Shown: positions 25,043 through 34,339, counted from the stretch's first letter. The stretch is 64,000 nt of DNA from Novosphingobium barchaimii LL02 (GCF_001046635.1 NZ_KQ130455.1:1-64000), one strand, 5' to 3'. Notes: generated from the letters alone by a model not told the origin. Made by a program: numbers and translations.

Positions 25043-26133
25043 CAGAGCCGCACCTCGTTGTGTGCGAGTGCGCCGTGCCTGACTTGCGCAAGAAAGTCCT
25101 GTCCCGCAGGCGACAGGAACCAGTCGGCGTGACCGATGAGATAGCCATTCCACGCCAGCGCAGCCTGATCGGGATCGGCCAGGATACCGGCGAAGTAATC
25201 GACTTCCGAAAGGGCGAACTCGATATGAACCAGCGGCAGCAGGGCTATCGTGGTTGCCAGGTCCTCGCGGCTCAGCGGCAGTACCGCGTGGTAACCGGCG
25301 ATCACCGCCAGCGCGGCCTGCGCATCGGCGGGCGCGTGATCGGGTTCGAGCCAGGGGATTGCCGTGCGCTCGATGGCGGCGGCGAGGTCGTGGAGCGCGC
25401 AGGTCTGCTCTGCCAAACCGAAATCGAAGGTGGTGACAACCGTGCCCTCGTCTGACCAGAGGAGGTTGGAGGGGTGCCAGTCACCGTGCGTCCACAGCGT
25501 GGGCTGGCGCGCCAACTGCGGGGAGAGGCCGGCACCGAGCGCGGCAAACAGGCGCGCCAGTTCCTCAACCCACGGCTTACCCCGCAGAAAGGCAGCCAAC
25601 GCCGGGCGAGCCGCAACATAAGCCTGCGCTGCCGCCAGCGGATCGGGCGCGGGCAGGATCGTGAAGCTGGCGACGAGAGGATGGGACCCGCGTGGGGACG
25701 CATCGAAACCGCGCGCGGCACGATGCAACCGTGCCAGCGCCGCGCCCGCCTCATGGGCGTGGCGGTGGGAGAGAAACGGCGTCCAGGATGGCCGGTCGCG
25801 GTAGAGGTCAAGGCCAGGGGCGCTGCGATGCAGTTCGTAGGTCCAGTCGCCGTTTTCCATGGCCCCGCGGCCCGCGGCCGTCAGCATGACCTCCGGCACT
25901 GACAGCCCGGAGCTGCGCAGATACGCCATGAAGACATGTTCCTGCTCAAGCGCCGCCGCCGTGCGCACCTGCCGGTGATGGCGTTTGAGCAGGAAGGTGC
26001 CGCCGACCGTCTCCACCAGCGCCGCCGCCGAGAACGGGCGCGGCGAATGCCAGCGCAAGGCGGTCATCGCCCCGGCTGCGGGAAAACGCGCAAGGATCGC
26101 CTCGGCCTCGGCGGGGGGGTGATGGCGGGCCAT
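25042..26133 (-). CDS. APH-fold kinase, probable thiamine kinase
   Basis: A 363-residue phosphotransferase from ATG 26133 (MARHHPPAEAEAILARF); an upstream in-frame start at 26259 overlaps the receptor gene. The catalytic loop THGDWHPSNLLW and the metal-binding VVTTFDFGLAEQ are the APH/choline-kinase Brenner and DFG-like motifs. It lies between a TonB receptor and a PnuC-type transporter under a TPP riboswitch, so phosphorylation of imported thiamine (metabolic trapping) is the best guess. Substrate specificity cannot be read from the sequence. Confidence 0.8.
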   Translation of the reverse strand: MARHHPPAEAEAILARFPAAGAMTALRWHSPRPFSAAALVETVGGTFLLKRHHRQVRTAAALEQEHVFMAYLRSSGLSVPEVMLTAAGRGAMENGDWTYELHRSAPGLDLYRDRPSWTPFLSHRHAHEAGAALARLHRAARGFDASPRGSHPLVASFTILPAPDPLAAAQAYVAARPALAAFLRGKPWVEELARLFAALGAGLSPQLARQPTLWTHGDWHPSNLLWSDEGTVVTTFDFGLAEQTCALHDLAAAIERTAIPWLEPDHAPADAQAALAVIAGYHAVLPLSREDLATTIALLPLVHIEFALSEVDYFAGILADPDQAALAWNGYLIGHADWFLSPAGQDFLAQVRHGALAHNEVRL

Positions 26134-26191
26134 GTCGGCGCCTCCAGCGCGGTGCCCATGCCGTGGACGAGATGGTCCTGCGCGCTCACGA

Positions 26192-28483
26192 TCAGAAAGC
26201 GCGCGAAAGCGTCGCCACGAAGGCCCGGCCGCTGCCCACGTAATACCCCGGAGCCGCACCTGCGATCACGGTACCGCCGCGCCCGACCGTATCGAGCGCA
26301 TTGGTCGTGACCGTCTGCACGCCCGAAAGCACGCGCGGGTTGGTCACGTTGATCGCATTGAGACGCAGGTCCATGCGCTGCGCATCGATCAGCCCGGCAA
26401 GGTGAACGCCGATCGACAGGTCGAGCGTCGCATAGCCCTTGATGCTCTCGTCATTGGTGAACGTGGCGTATTGGCGGCCAACGTATTTCAGCGCGGTGCT
26501 GCCGAACAGCCGTCCGTCGTCATACGTGCTGCCCATGCCGAACTGGAAGGTCGGGGCGGCGACTGCGTGCTTCCCCCTCGTCGGCAGATAGTCGCCGCCG
26601 ACGGCGAGGTCGTCGTTCAGCCGCGCGTGCAGGTATTCGCCCGAAAGATAGACGCTGACGCCCTTCGCGGGGCGATAGTCGATCTCGCCGTCCAGGCCGT
26701 AGGAAGTCTGGCTGCCGGCATTGATCGTGGAATTGACCAGCGCGCCGCCGCTGTCGATCACCGTCGCCACCTGCCGGTTGCGGAAGTGATAGTGGAAGGC
26801 GGTCAGCGAGAATGACAGGCTGGGGCCGATGTAGCGGTAGCCCAGTTCCTGCGAGACGGAATATTCGTTCTTGAGCGCGGTAGTGCCCCTGCTGACCACC
26901 TCGCCGCCGTAATAGCTGTCGTAGAGCGAGAACTCGTTGGGGGTGCGGAAGCTGGTGGCGATGTTGGCGAACAGCTGCTGGCGATCGTCCAACTGGTAAT
27001 GCACCGCGGCGCGGGGCAGCGCGGCGAAGCTGTCGGCATCAATCTTCGACTGCGGGCCGGGCAGGTAATTGCGGCCATTGCGCAGCACGCTCACGCCCTT
27101 GAAGCCGATGTCCACGCCCAGACGCGGCGTAAGCGTGATGCTGTCGGCCAGGAAGAAGGCCTTGGTCACGGTTTCGGTGCGCGCGTTTTCATAGGCGAGC
27201 AGGCGGCCATCGGCGGTCTTGATCGCCTTGCTTTGATAGCCCCATTCGTCGACCGGGCGGCCATCGGCGCCGATTGAGGTGTAGGACTGGGTCACGCGGT
27301 CGGTGCCGTAATCGAACCAGACCCCCGCCGTGATCCGGTGGGCGCCCGCCTGAAGGGTGAACTTGCTGACATCGCCGACGCGGCGCTGCTTGCCAGTGTA
27401 GTTGCCCAGCACGGTCGCCACGCCGTCCACGGCGCCGGGCAGCGCGACAGGCTGTGCCAGTTCCTCTGCACCAAGATAGTTGCCGGTGGTGGCCAGCTGA
27501 GTGCCGTAGGGTGCGTTGCCGTGGCCGAACTGAAGGTAGGCGGAACTGTCGAATGTCAGCGTGTCGCTCAGCTTCAGGTGCAGCGGGGCGGCGAAATAGA
27601 GGCTGCGGAAAGGGCTGCGGTACAGGCGCCAGTAATTGGTGTTGCCGGCGGTGTAGCGCTTGTCGAAGTTGAAGCCGCGCCCGCTGGCATTCCATTCCGC
27701 CATGGTCGGGCTGGGATAAGTCGAGGTGCTGGCATCGTTGTAGGATAATGCGATGCTGGCGCGGTTGCCATCGCCCCATTCGCGCAGCAGCTTGGCGTCG
27801 ACATGCTGGCGCTTGTCGAAGCCCGCGCCGCGCCAGTTGTCCGCCCGGTTGTTGGAATAGGAAACGAAGGCCTTCAGCCCGGTAGCCCCGATCGTTCCGG
27901 TATCAAGGCGTGCGAAGATGCGCCGCTCATCGTAGGACCCCACCGAGAGGTTGACCAGCCCGCCCGTCTCCGGCCGGGGATCGTCCAGCGTCAGCGACAG
28001 CAGGCCGCCCGCTGCGGCGACCACCGGAGCGTCGATATCGGCGGTGCCCTGCGACAGCGTCACCTGCCGGACGTTCTCGGCATCGGCGAACTGCGAGGGA
28101 TAGGCGACATAATAGCCGATGTCGTTCTGCGGCGCGCCTTCCATCACCACGCCGATCTGGTCCTGCCCCAACCCGCGCAGGGTCAGGCTGGAATTGGCTG
28201 ACAGTCCGTAAGGATCGGTGGTGGAAACATTGGCGCCGGGGAGCAGATTGACCAGCTGAAACGCATTCAGCGTCGGCGCCTGCTTGACGATGAAGTCAGA
28301 CGAGATGGCGCTGACCGCCTTGGGCGCGGTCTGGTCGGGCAGCAAGCCTTCGGGGTCGGGATGGCCCAGGACCTGGATTTCCGCGCGTTCGGCGGCGTCA
28401 TCGTCCGCCATGGCCACGGGCGCGAACAGCAGAGCCGGGAACGCCAGAGCGGCCCCGCCCAGAAACTTGAATTTACCAGCCAT
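26192..28483 (-). CDS. TonB-dependent outer-membrane receptor, probable thiamine uptake
   Basis: A 763-residue receptor from ATG 28483 (MAGKFKFLGGAALAFPALLF); the longer frame to 28591 lies inside the riboswitch. After the signal peptide comes the TonB-box-like IQVLG, a plug domain (PKAVSAISSDFIVKQAPTLN ... LTLRGLGQDQIGVVMEGAPQ, then ND), and a 22-strand barrel that ends AFVATLSRAF with the terminal Phe needed for outer-membrane assembly. Transport depends on TonB-ExbBD, which are not in the window. The TPP riboswitch upstream indicates thiamine or a precursor as the ligand. Confidence 0.92.
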   Translation of the reverse strand: MAGKFKFLGGAALAFPALLFAPVAMADDDAAERAEIQVLGHPDPEGLLPDQTAPKAVSAISSDFIVKQAPTLNAFQLVNLLPGANVSTTDPYGLSANSSLTLRGLGQDQIGVVMEGAPQNDIGYYVAYPSQFADAENVRQVTLSQGTADIDAPVVAAAGGLLSLTLDDPRPETGGLVNLSVGSYDERRIFARLDTGTIGATGLKAFVSYSNNRADNWRGAGFDKRQHVDAKLLREWGDGNRASIALSYNDASTSTYPSPTMAEWNASGRGFNFDKRYTAGNTNYWRLYRSPFRSLYFAAPLHLKLSDTLTFDSSAYLQFGHGNAPYGTQLATTGNYLGAEELAQPVALPGAVDGVATVLGNYTGKQRRVGDVSKFTLQAGAHRITAGVWFDYGTDRVTQSYTSIGADGRPVDEWGYQSKAIKTADGRLLAYENARTETVTKAFFLADSITLTPRLGVDIGFKGVSVLRNGRNYLPGPQSKIDADSFAALPRAAVHYQLDDRQQLFANIATSFRTPNEFSLYDSYYGGEVVSRGTTALKNEYSVSQELGYRYIGPSLSFSLTAFHYHFRNRQVATVIDSGGALVNSTINAGSQTSYGLDGEIDYRPAKGVSVYLSGEYLHARLNDDLAVGGDYLPTRGKHAVAAPTFQFGMGSTYDDGRLFGSTALKYVGRQYATFTNDESIKGYATLDLSIGVHLAGLIDAQRMDLRLNAINVTNPRVLSGVQTVTTNALDTVGRGGTVIAGAAPGYYVGSGRAFVATLSRAF

Positions 28484-28525
28484 CTTCACGCGTCCACTCC
28501 ATTCGGAAGGACAACGGGAAAAACT

Positions 28526-28613
28526 GCCGCTGGCCCTCCCTACGCCGGTATCAACCGGATCAGGTTCAGCGGGTCGTGGGCTGCTGCCCACCTCTCAGCC
28601 ACACATAAGCGGC
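28526..28613 (-). promoter_or_regulatory. TPP (THI-box) riboswitch
   Basis: Read leftward it contains CTGAGAGGTGGG, then ACCCGCTGAACCTGATCCGG, then ATACCGGCGTAGGGA, the invariant THI-box cores. GCCGCT at the 5' edge pairs with AGCGGC at the 3' edge to close the P1 stem. It lies 43 bp upstream of the receptor ATG. It controls a receptor, kinase and transporter operon and should lower expression when thiamine diphosphate is plentiful. Confidence 0.95.
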
Positions 28614-28721
28614 CCCCCGGGGATAGCCGCCGTCTAGGCCCGTTGATGCGCGGTGGGAAGAGGTAATGCGCGCAGGGGCGATATGTCGCCGGCAGGGGGG
28701 CTGGCGGGAGCTTTCGCTGCT

Positions 28722-29741
28722 CTAAAGCCCGGTGTAGGCGCGAAACCAGTCCGCGAAGCGCGGTACGCCGATTTCGATCGGGGTGCTGGGCGCATAGCCG
28801 GTGTCGCGGGTCAGGGCGGTGATGTCGGCGTATGTTGCGGGAACATCTCCGGGCTGCATCGGCAGGAGATTGCGCTGTGCCTTGCGGCCAAGGGCATCCT
28901 CCAGCACTTCGATCAGGCGCAGCAGGTGTTCCGAGCAGTTGTTGCCGATGTTGTAGAGCGCGTGCGGCTTGACGCTGCCGCCGGCCTTGGGCGCATCGTC
29001 GTCAGCCGGTGGGCGGTCCAGACAGGCGAGCACGCCGCCGACGATATCGTCGATATAGGTGAAGTCGCGGTGCATCTCGCCGTGGTTGTAGACGTCGATC
29101 GGGCGATCGGTGAGGATGCGCTCGGCGAACTTCCACATCGCCATGTCGGGGCGGCCCCAAGGGCCATAGACGGTGAAGAAGCGCAGGCCCGTCAGGGGCA
29201 GGCGGAACAGGTGGGCGTAAGTCTCGCTCATCAGTTCGTCCGCCTTCTTGGTGGCGGCGTAAAGCGATACCGGGTGGTCGGTGCGGTCCTCAACCGCGAA
29301 GGGCATCTTGGTGTTGCCGCCGTAGACAGAGCTGGAGCTGGCATAGACCATGTGGGCGACTTGCCGGGCGCGCGCCAGCTCCAGCATATTGACGTGACCG
29401 GCAAGGTTCGATGCCACGTAGGCCTGCGGGTTCTCCAGCGAGTAACGCACACCGGCCTGAGCGCCCAGATGCACGATCCGGTCGAAGTGGTGGGGCGCGA
29501 GGGCGGCGGTCAGCGCCGCCATGTCGGAAAAATCGAGGGCATGGAATTGGAAGCGATCGCCGTGGCTGGCGGTCAGCCTGTCCAGCCGGGCCTGTTTGAG
29601 CGAGACGGCGTAATAATCGTTGAGGTTGTCGATGCCGACCACTGCCTGCCCGCGCGCCATCAGCGCTTCGGCCACGGCCGCGCCGATGAAGCCAGCCGCG
29701 CCCGTTACCAGTACCGTTGTTTCCTTCATGTCGTTCGCCAT
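28722..29741 (-). CDS. NAD-dependent epimerase, probable UDP-glucuronate 4-epimerase
   Basis: A 339-residue extended SDR enzyme. The Rossmann motif VLVTGAAGFIGAAVAEAL comes first, then NLNDYYAVSLKQARL (the usual start of UDP-glucuronate 4-epimerases), YASSSSVYGG, the catalytic Y-x3-K in SLYAATKKADELM, and FFTVYGPWGRPDMAMWKF. These features favour UDP-GlcA to UDP-GalA interconversion over a galactose epimerase. The ATG at 29741 has AAGGCGGC before it; starts at 29759 and 29729 are alternatives. It supplies sugars for surface polysaccharide. Confidence 0.85.
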   Translation of the reverse strand: MANDMKETTVLVTGAAGFIGAAVAEALMARGQAVVGIDNLNDYYAVSLKQARLDRLTASHGDRFQFHALDFSDMAALTAALAPHHFDRIVHLGAQAGVRYSLENPQAYVASNLAGHVNMLELARARQVAHMVYASSSSVYGGNTKMPFAVEDRTDHPVSLYAATKKADELMSETYAHLFRLPLTGLRFFTVYGPWGRPDMAMWKFAERILTDRPIDVYNHGEMHRDFTYIDDIVGGVLACLDRPPADDDAPKAGGSVKPHALYNIGNNCSEHLLRLIEVLEDALGRKAQRNLLPMQPGDVPATYADITALTRDTGYAPSTPIEIGVPRFADWFRAYTGL

Positions 29742-29817
29742 GCCGCCTTCACATTTCATGCCCGTTACGGCTGCGGCCCTAACGCAAAAAGATGGATCAG
29801 ATGATAACCGAACTTTT

Positions 29818-30747
29818 TTAGAACGATTTGCGCAAGGTTGCGCCGGCAGATGTGACGTTGCCCGCCTCCACCCCGAAACTGCGCGTGGCGAACAGGTCGA
29901 TGTAAAGCCCCCGGCCCAGCTTCATGCTGGCGGTGGCCCCGGCTTCGAACCAGCTGTCGGCGTAGTGCTTGCTGTCGAGCATGAAATGTTGGCTGCCGTC
30001 TTCGTTCAAATCGTCGGACCGGCGCAGGCGCAGGGCCGAGATGCCGTTGCTGGTCCAGTTGCGCGAGATCGACAGGCCGGCGTAGTGGATGCCGCCACGG
30101 CCAAAGGCATGGTCCACGCGCACGGCGGCGTTGGCGGACCAGGTGGGCTCCCTGGTTTCCAGATCGGTCAGGCCCGAACCGGTAGGGGCGGGGCGCAGCA
30201 GGCGGCCGTTGGCGAAGGAGGCGGCCACGGTGGGCGTCATGTAGAAATTCGACCCCAGCGGCACAACGCGGCCGAAATCGCCGCCGATCGCATAGTAGTC
30301 GCTGCCCTTCGCGCCCGTGCTCGTGCGGCTTCCTGCAGCGGCGCTGATCCGTCCATAGTCCTGCCGGCCGTAGCTGGCCCAGCCGTCCACGACCCAATTG
30401 TCGAAATTGCCGCCAGCGCCGATTGTGCCGACGTAGTAATCCGAGGGCAGGGCGACATCGGCTTGCAGCAGGGTGCCGCTATAGCGCATCAGGCTGCCGC
30501 GCGCATAACCGCGGCCGATGCGGCGGGTGAGGCTGAGCGATTGCCAACTGCCGTCCGGGCCATCGTCGCGGTTGCTGATGCCGGCGGAAGCAGCCGCCGT
30601 CCACAGCGGCTGGACCTCGATTGGCGATGGACTTTCAGCGGGCGGCGTCTCGTTTGCGGAGGCGGTGACCGTTTCGGCGGTGTCCTGCGCTCTTGCAGGA
30701 GCAGGCATCAGGGCGAGCAGGGCAAGGGCCCAGGCATGCTTCCTCAT
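29818..30747 (-). CDS. Outer-membrane beta-barrel protein downstream of the histidine kinase
   Basis: A 309-residue protein from ATG 30747 (MRKHAWALALLALMPAPARA, a signal peptide). The body is alternating short amphipathic strands (RYSGTLLQADVALPSDYYVG, WVVDGWASYGRQDYGRISAA) and the chain ends SAGATLRKSF with a C-terminal aromatic. No sugar- or metal-binding motif was seen. The gene starts only five bases after the kinase stop, so it belongs to the same operon. It may be a sensor-linked porin, or a target or accessory of the signalling pair; the role is not known. Confidence 0.75.
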   Translation of the reverse strand: MRKHAWALALLALMPAPARAQDTAETVTASANETPPAESPSPIEVQPLWTAAASAGISNRDDGPDGSWQSLSLTRRIGRGYARGSLMRYSGTLLQADVALPSDYYVGTIGAGGNFDNWVVDGWASYGRQDYGRISAAAGSRTSTGAKGSDYYAIGGDFGRVVPLGSNFYMTPTVAASFANGRLLRPAPTGSGLTDLETREPTWSANAAVRVDHAFGRGGIHYAGLSISRNWTSNGISALRLRRSDDLNEDGSQHFMLDSKHYADSWFEAGATASMKLGRGLYIDLFATRSFGVEAGNVTSAGATLRKSF

Positions 30748-30752
30748 GCCTG

Positions 30753-32888
30753 TCAGGCGACCTTGCGCAAAGTCGGATCGAAAGCTGCGGGCACGGAGAC
30801 ACGGGCGATGAAGCCGTCCTGCGCGTGCGCGAACGACACGTCGCCGCCGTGCGCGCGGGCGATCGAGCGGCATACCGCAAGACCCAGCCCGCTGCCCTTG
30901 CGGCCCGACTTGCGCGCCTCGTCGGTGCGGTAAAACGGCTCGAAGGCGCGGTCGAACTCGCCCTCCGGGATGCCGGGACCGGCATCGACGATCTCGGCCA
31001 CGGCCTCGCCGCCGGACAGCGAGACACGCACGCGGGCGGTATCTCCGTATTTAACCGCGTTTTCGAGCAGGTTGCCCAGAAGGCGGCGGATGCCGACAGG
31101 ATCGACGTCTACCGGTATGTTGGCATTACGCTCGATCTCGACCTTGCCGCCGACCATCTGCGCATCGGCTACGCTGCCGGCGATCAGTTCGGCGAAGTCC
31201 ACGCGCTCGCGCGGGCCGGGGGTGGAGGCGTCGCGGATGAAGGCGATGACCTGGCTGATCATCGCTTCCATCTCGGTCACTTCGCGCAGCAGGCCTTCGC
31301 GCTGGTCGTCGGGTACGTCCTCGATGCGGAAGCGCAGGCGGGTAAGGGGGGTTCGCAGGTCATGGCTGATCGCACCGACCATCGCCGTGCGGTCGTCCAC
31401 AAAGGCGCGCAGGCGGTTGCGCATCTGGTTGAAGGCATTGGCGGCGCGCCCGATCTCAGCCGGGCCGGAAAGCGGGAGGATGGTGGCGGACGGATCACGG
31501 CCAAGCTGCTCGGCGGCCGAGGCGAATTCGCGCAAGGGCAAAACGATGCGCCGAACGAACAGCCAGGCCAGCGGGCTGACAATCGCCAGCGATAGCGCGA
31601 ACCACAGCATCACGCGGCTCTGCCAGGCGTTGGGGAATGGCTCGGCGCGCGGGGCGACCGCGATCCAGGTGCCGTCGCTCTGACGGGCTGCGGCCACGAA
31701 GTCCCCTTCGATGAACGGGGGCGATGCCATGTCGAACAGCGAATCGCGCGTCCTGCGGAACGGGATTGGCTGCGGCCTGGCGGTGACTTCGGCGGCGCGG
31801 ACGGGCTCGGGGGCTACTGTCCGCGCCGGTGCGGCAGGGGCGGAGGGCTGGATGAACGGCGGCGCGATCGTTTGCGGTTGCAGCGCCGGTATGGGCGTCC
31901 GGACTGCCCTGGAAGGCGAGCTTGCCGGTTCGGCAGTCTCGGCCGTTCTGGGCGGGATGATCTGGACAGGTGCGGTCATCACCGGCACCGATGGCCCTGC
32001 GTTCATGCCCGGCCCCATGGCACCGCCGGGGCCGATCATGCCCCGGTTCGCGCCGCCGATGCCGCCGAAATCCCCGCGCCCGCCGATGCCGCCGACGCCG
32101 GTTCCGGGCTGGAAGCCCGCGCCGCCATTGCCGCCATTGCCGCTTGGTCCGGTCTGGGCGGGGGTGCCCTTAGCCGGATTGCCGGCAGCCGGAACTCCGG
32201 CAGTGGGCGCTCCGGGATTGCGGGGACCGCCGCCGGGCAGCCCGCTCGTGGGTCGGCCGACCCCGCCTTGCGGGAGGCCGGGGCGCGGTGTCGAGGATCC
32301 GGGGAAGCCGCCGCCGGGGCGTCCGGCGGGCCCGGCACTGCCGCCGGGGAACCCACCGCCGGGCATTCGGCCGCCGGGAAAGCCGCCGGAAGGCATGCCG
32401 CCGGAGCCGGGGCTGGCGCCAACGGGCGGACCGCCGGGGATGGCCTGCGCATGTACTTCCTCAACCAGCAGCGAGCCGAGCCCGCCGCCGCTTTTCTTCA
32501 CTTCGACCGCGAGCGGCGAGCGTGCTTCGCTGGGGACGGCGACACCGCCCACGGGAAGCTGAGTGTAGAACGCCAAGACGACATCGCGCGAAGAGCGGCC
32601 AAGGCGCTGCGCCAGCGCCTCGCGCGAGGATTCGGATACCAGCCAGCCCTGGCCGCGCACATCCGGCGGGCCGCTCATCGCCTTGCGTTCGAGCCGCTCA
32701 GGCGGCGAGGCGCCGGTCAGCGCGGCAGCGACTTCGTCCATGTTCCACCGCGCGGTGGGGCGCGGGGGCAGCAGCACAGTCAGCGCAAGCGTTACCGCCT
32801 GCGCGGCCAGCAGCACGCACACCAAGATGGCGACCATTTGCATGGCAAGCGGCATGCCGAGCCGGCGCGGAAGGCTGGGGACGTTCAT
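30753..32888 (-). CDS. Histidine kinase with a large Gly/Pro-rich periplasmic insert
   Basis: A 711-residue sensor kinase from ATG 32888 (MNVPSLPRRLGMPLAMQMVA); an in-frame start at 32942 is less likely. It has a first membrane helix (17-40), a periplasmic part, a second helix (about 427-447), HAMP (about 448-500), the H-box AISHDLRTPLTRLR with His509, the N-box NLLENAVKYG and G-boxes DAGPGIP and GSGLGLA. Residues 150-300 are Gly/Pro/Ala repeats such as GGFPGGRMPGGGFPGG, followed by a Pro-rich stretch to about 375. The periplasmic part is thus about 390 residues, unusually long and low in complexity. Its ligand is unknown. A divergent response-regulator gene lies 695 bp away. Confidence 0.88.
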   Translation of the reverse strand: MNVPSLPRRLGMPLAMQMVAILVCVLLAAQAVTLALTVLLPPRPTARWNMDEVAAALTGASPPERLERKAMSGPPDVRGQGWLVSESSREALAQRLGRSSRDVVLAFYTQLPVGGVAVPSEARSPLAVEVKKSGGGLGSLLVEEVHAQAIPGGPPVGASPGSGGMPSGGFPGGRMPGGGFPGGSAGPAGRPGGGFPGSSTPRPGLPQGGVGRPTSGLPGGGPRNPGAPTAGVPAAGNPAKGTPAQTGPSGNGGNGGAGFQPGTGVGGIGGRGDFGGIGGANRGMIGPGGAMGPGMNAGPSVPVMTAPVQIIPPRTAETAEPASSPSRAVRTPIPALQPQTIAPPFIQPSAPAAPARTVAPEPVRAAEVTARPQPIPFRRTRDSLFDMASPPFIEGDFVAAARQSDGTWIAVAPRAEPFPNAWQSRVMLWFALSLAIVSPLAWLFVRRIVLPLREFASAAEQLGRDPSATILPLSGPAEIGRAANAFNQMRNRLRAFVDDRTAMVGAISHDLRTPLTRLRFRIEDVPDDQREGLLREVTEMEAMISQVIAFIRDASTPGPRERVDFAELIAGSVADAQMVGGKVEIERNANIPVDVDPVGIRRLLGNLLENAVKYGDTARVRVSLSGGEAVAEIVDAGPGIPEGEFDRAFEPFYRTDEARKSGRKGSGLGLAVCRSIARAHGGDVSFAHAQDGFIARVSVPAAFDPTLRKVA

Positions 32889-33583
32889 GGATGCTGCTTT
32901 GCCACGACGCCGCGGCGAATTCGAGGGAGTTGATGGCGGCAAGGCGCGCAGCGAGCGTTATTATGCGGAGCAGGGACAGGAGAGAGGGACACGTCCCTCC
33001 TGTCCCTGCTCCGCGCTCCCTCCGTTGGCCTGAAAGGCCGGTGGAGGGAGCAGTCACCTCGGAACGAGCCGGATGCGGTGCCGCCTGGGCCGGGCATCCG
33101 GATGGAAACTCTTGCGCCGTTTTCGCCCCGGCTGGGCGGCAGGTAGCTCACAGCTGTGTCAGTTTGTGGACTCCGGGTTACGTCCGTTACCGAACACCGG
33201 ATAAAATCTTTTCCGGCTGGAGCAGGTATTCCGGGACCGTCGCCGAGCAGGGCGGGTGCGACTACAAAACCTGCTCGGACGACGATCCCGGCACCGCCGG
33301 GCATCCTGGCGGGGGTGCCCGGGACGGCGGCCGTTGACACGACTGGGTCCGCCTTCACGAGAATGGGCGCGGGGGGCGCTGGCAGGCTCGTGAAGCCGGC
33401 TGCCCGATACGTGTCGTGGCTGGCTCGACTGTCCATGACCAGTTTTCTGGGAGGCCCAGGTTGCCGCCGGATTTCACCGTTTTGCACGGACATTTCACCG
33501 GGTCTGCGGCCTGTGACGGCGGCTGAAATCCGCGCGGAACACATACTATCCATGACGGGCGAATGATCCTAGAACCACGCGTA
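32889..33583. other. 695-bp divergent intergenic region between kinase and regulator genes
   Basis: Open frames exist on both strands here, but their composition (Pro/Gly/Arg-rich, no family pattern) suggests they are chance frames in GC-rich DNA. A strong inverted repeat lies at 32965-33014. Both divergent promoters must lie within this stretch. Confidence 0.5.
32965..33014. repeat. Large inverted repeat upstream of the histidine kinase
   Basis: An 18-bp perfect arm (GCGGAGCAGGGACAGGAG at 32965-32982; its complement at 32997-33014) with a further GGGAC/GTCCC pairing inside. It begins about 77 bp upstream of the kinase ATG. It may be an operator, a transcript-end hairpin or a mobile repeat; no U-tract is present. 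Confidence 0.55.
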
Positions 33584-34339
33584 ATGGACCTTCAGACCCG
33601 CATTCTCATCGTCGATGACGACGAGGGCATCCGCTCGCTGATCGGCGAGTTTCTTGCCAAGCACGGCTACGAGACGGCAACGGCTGCCGACCCGCTGGAA
33701 ATGCGCGCGATGTTGGCGGCAGAGAATTTCGATCTCATCGTGCTGGATGTGATGATGCCGCGTGAAGACGGGCTCACCGCACTTCGGGCCCTGGGCGCGG
33801 ATGCGCCGCCGGTCATCATGCTTTCGGCCGTGGGCAGTGACGTGGACCGTATCGTCGGCCTTGAAATGGGCGCCGACGATTATCTGGCCAAGCCCTGCAA
33901 TCCGCGCGAACTTCTGGCGCGCATCCGCACTGTGCTGCGCCGCCGTGCCGTGGCTCCGCCTGTGGCGGGTGCGGAAACGCCGCGCCCTCGCGCCGCCGAG
34001 ATCGATTCGGGGGACTGCCTGAACTTCGCGGGATGGCGCATGGACCTTGGTCTGCGCCTGCTGTTCGATCCGACCAATGCGGTCATTTCGCTTTCGGACG
34101 GCGAGTTCCGCCTGCTTCGCGCCTTCGCCCAGCATCCGCGGCGGGTGCTGACCCGTGACCAGCTGCTGGACTGGTCGCGCGGCGAGGATTCGGACCATTA
34201 CGACCGTGCCATCGACGTTCAGCTTTCGCGCCTGCGCCGAAAGTTGTCAGAAGGTGAGGGCGGCAGCGACATCATCCGTACAGTACGTAATGAAGGCTAT
34301 CTCTTCGTGCCTGCCGTGGTCAACCCGGGCGAAAAGTAG
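33584..34339 (+). CDS. OmpR-family response regulator
   Basis: A 251-residue two-domain regulator. The receiver domain has VDDDEG, the phospho-acceptor Asp55 in LIVLDVMMPRED, Ser in MLSAVGSD and Lys in DDYLAKPCNPREL. The C-terminal winged helix carries the OmpR/PhoB pattern (LSDGEFRLLRAFAQHPRRVL, DVQLSRLRRKL, RTVRNEGYLF). ATG 33584 gives a standard start; seven extra codons upstream are possible. It is divergent from the kinase and upstream of a lipoprotein and an autotransporter, which makes these likely targets or partners. The pairing with the kinase is inferred. Confidence 0.9.
   Translation: MDLQTRILIVDDDEGIRSLIGEFLAKHGYETATAADPLEMRAMLAAENFDLIVLDVMMPREDGLTALRALGADAPPVIMLSAVGSDVDRIVGLEMGADDYLAKPCNPRELLARIRTVLRRRAVAPPVAGAETPRPRAAEIDSGDCLNFAGWRMDLGLRLLFDPTNAVISLSDGEFRLLRAFAQHPRRVLTRDQLLDWSRGEDSDHYDRAIDVQLSRLRRKLSEGEGGSDIIRTVRNEGYLFVPAVVNPGEK

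Noticed and set aside
28653-30933. Long plus-strand open frames opposite the epimerase and barrel genes
   Set aside because: They are shadows of two well-supported leftward genes.
31711-32562. Gly/Pro-rich plus-strand frame opposite the kinase insert
   Set aside because: It arises from the complementary GC-rich repeats of the kinase sensor region; no start context.
33156-33566. 136-residue plus-strand frame between kinase and regulator genes
   Set aside because: No family pattern, low-complexity Pro/Gly/Thr text, and equally long frames occur on the other strand.
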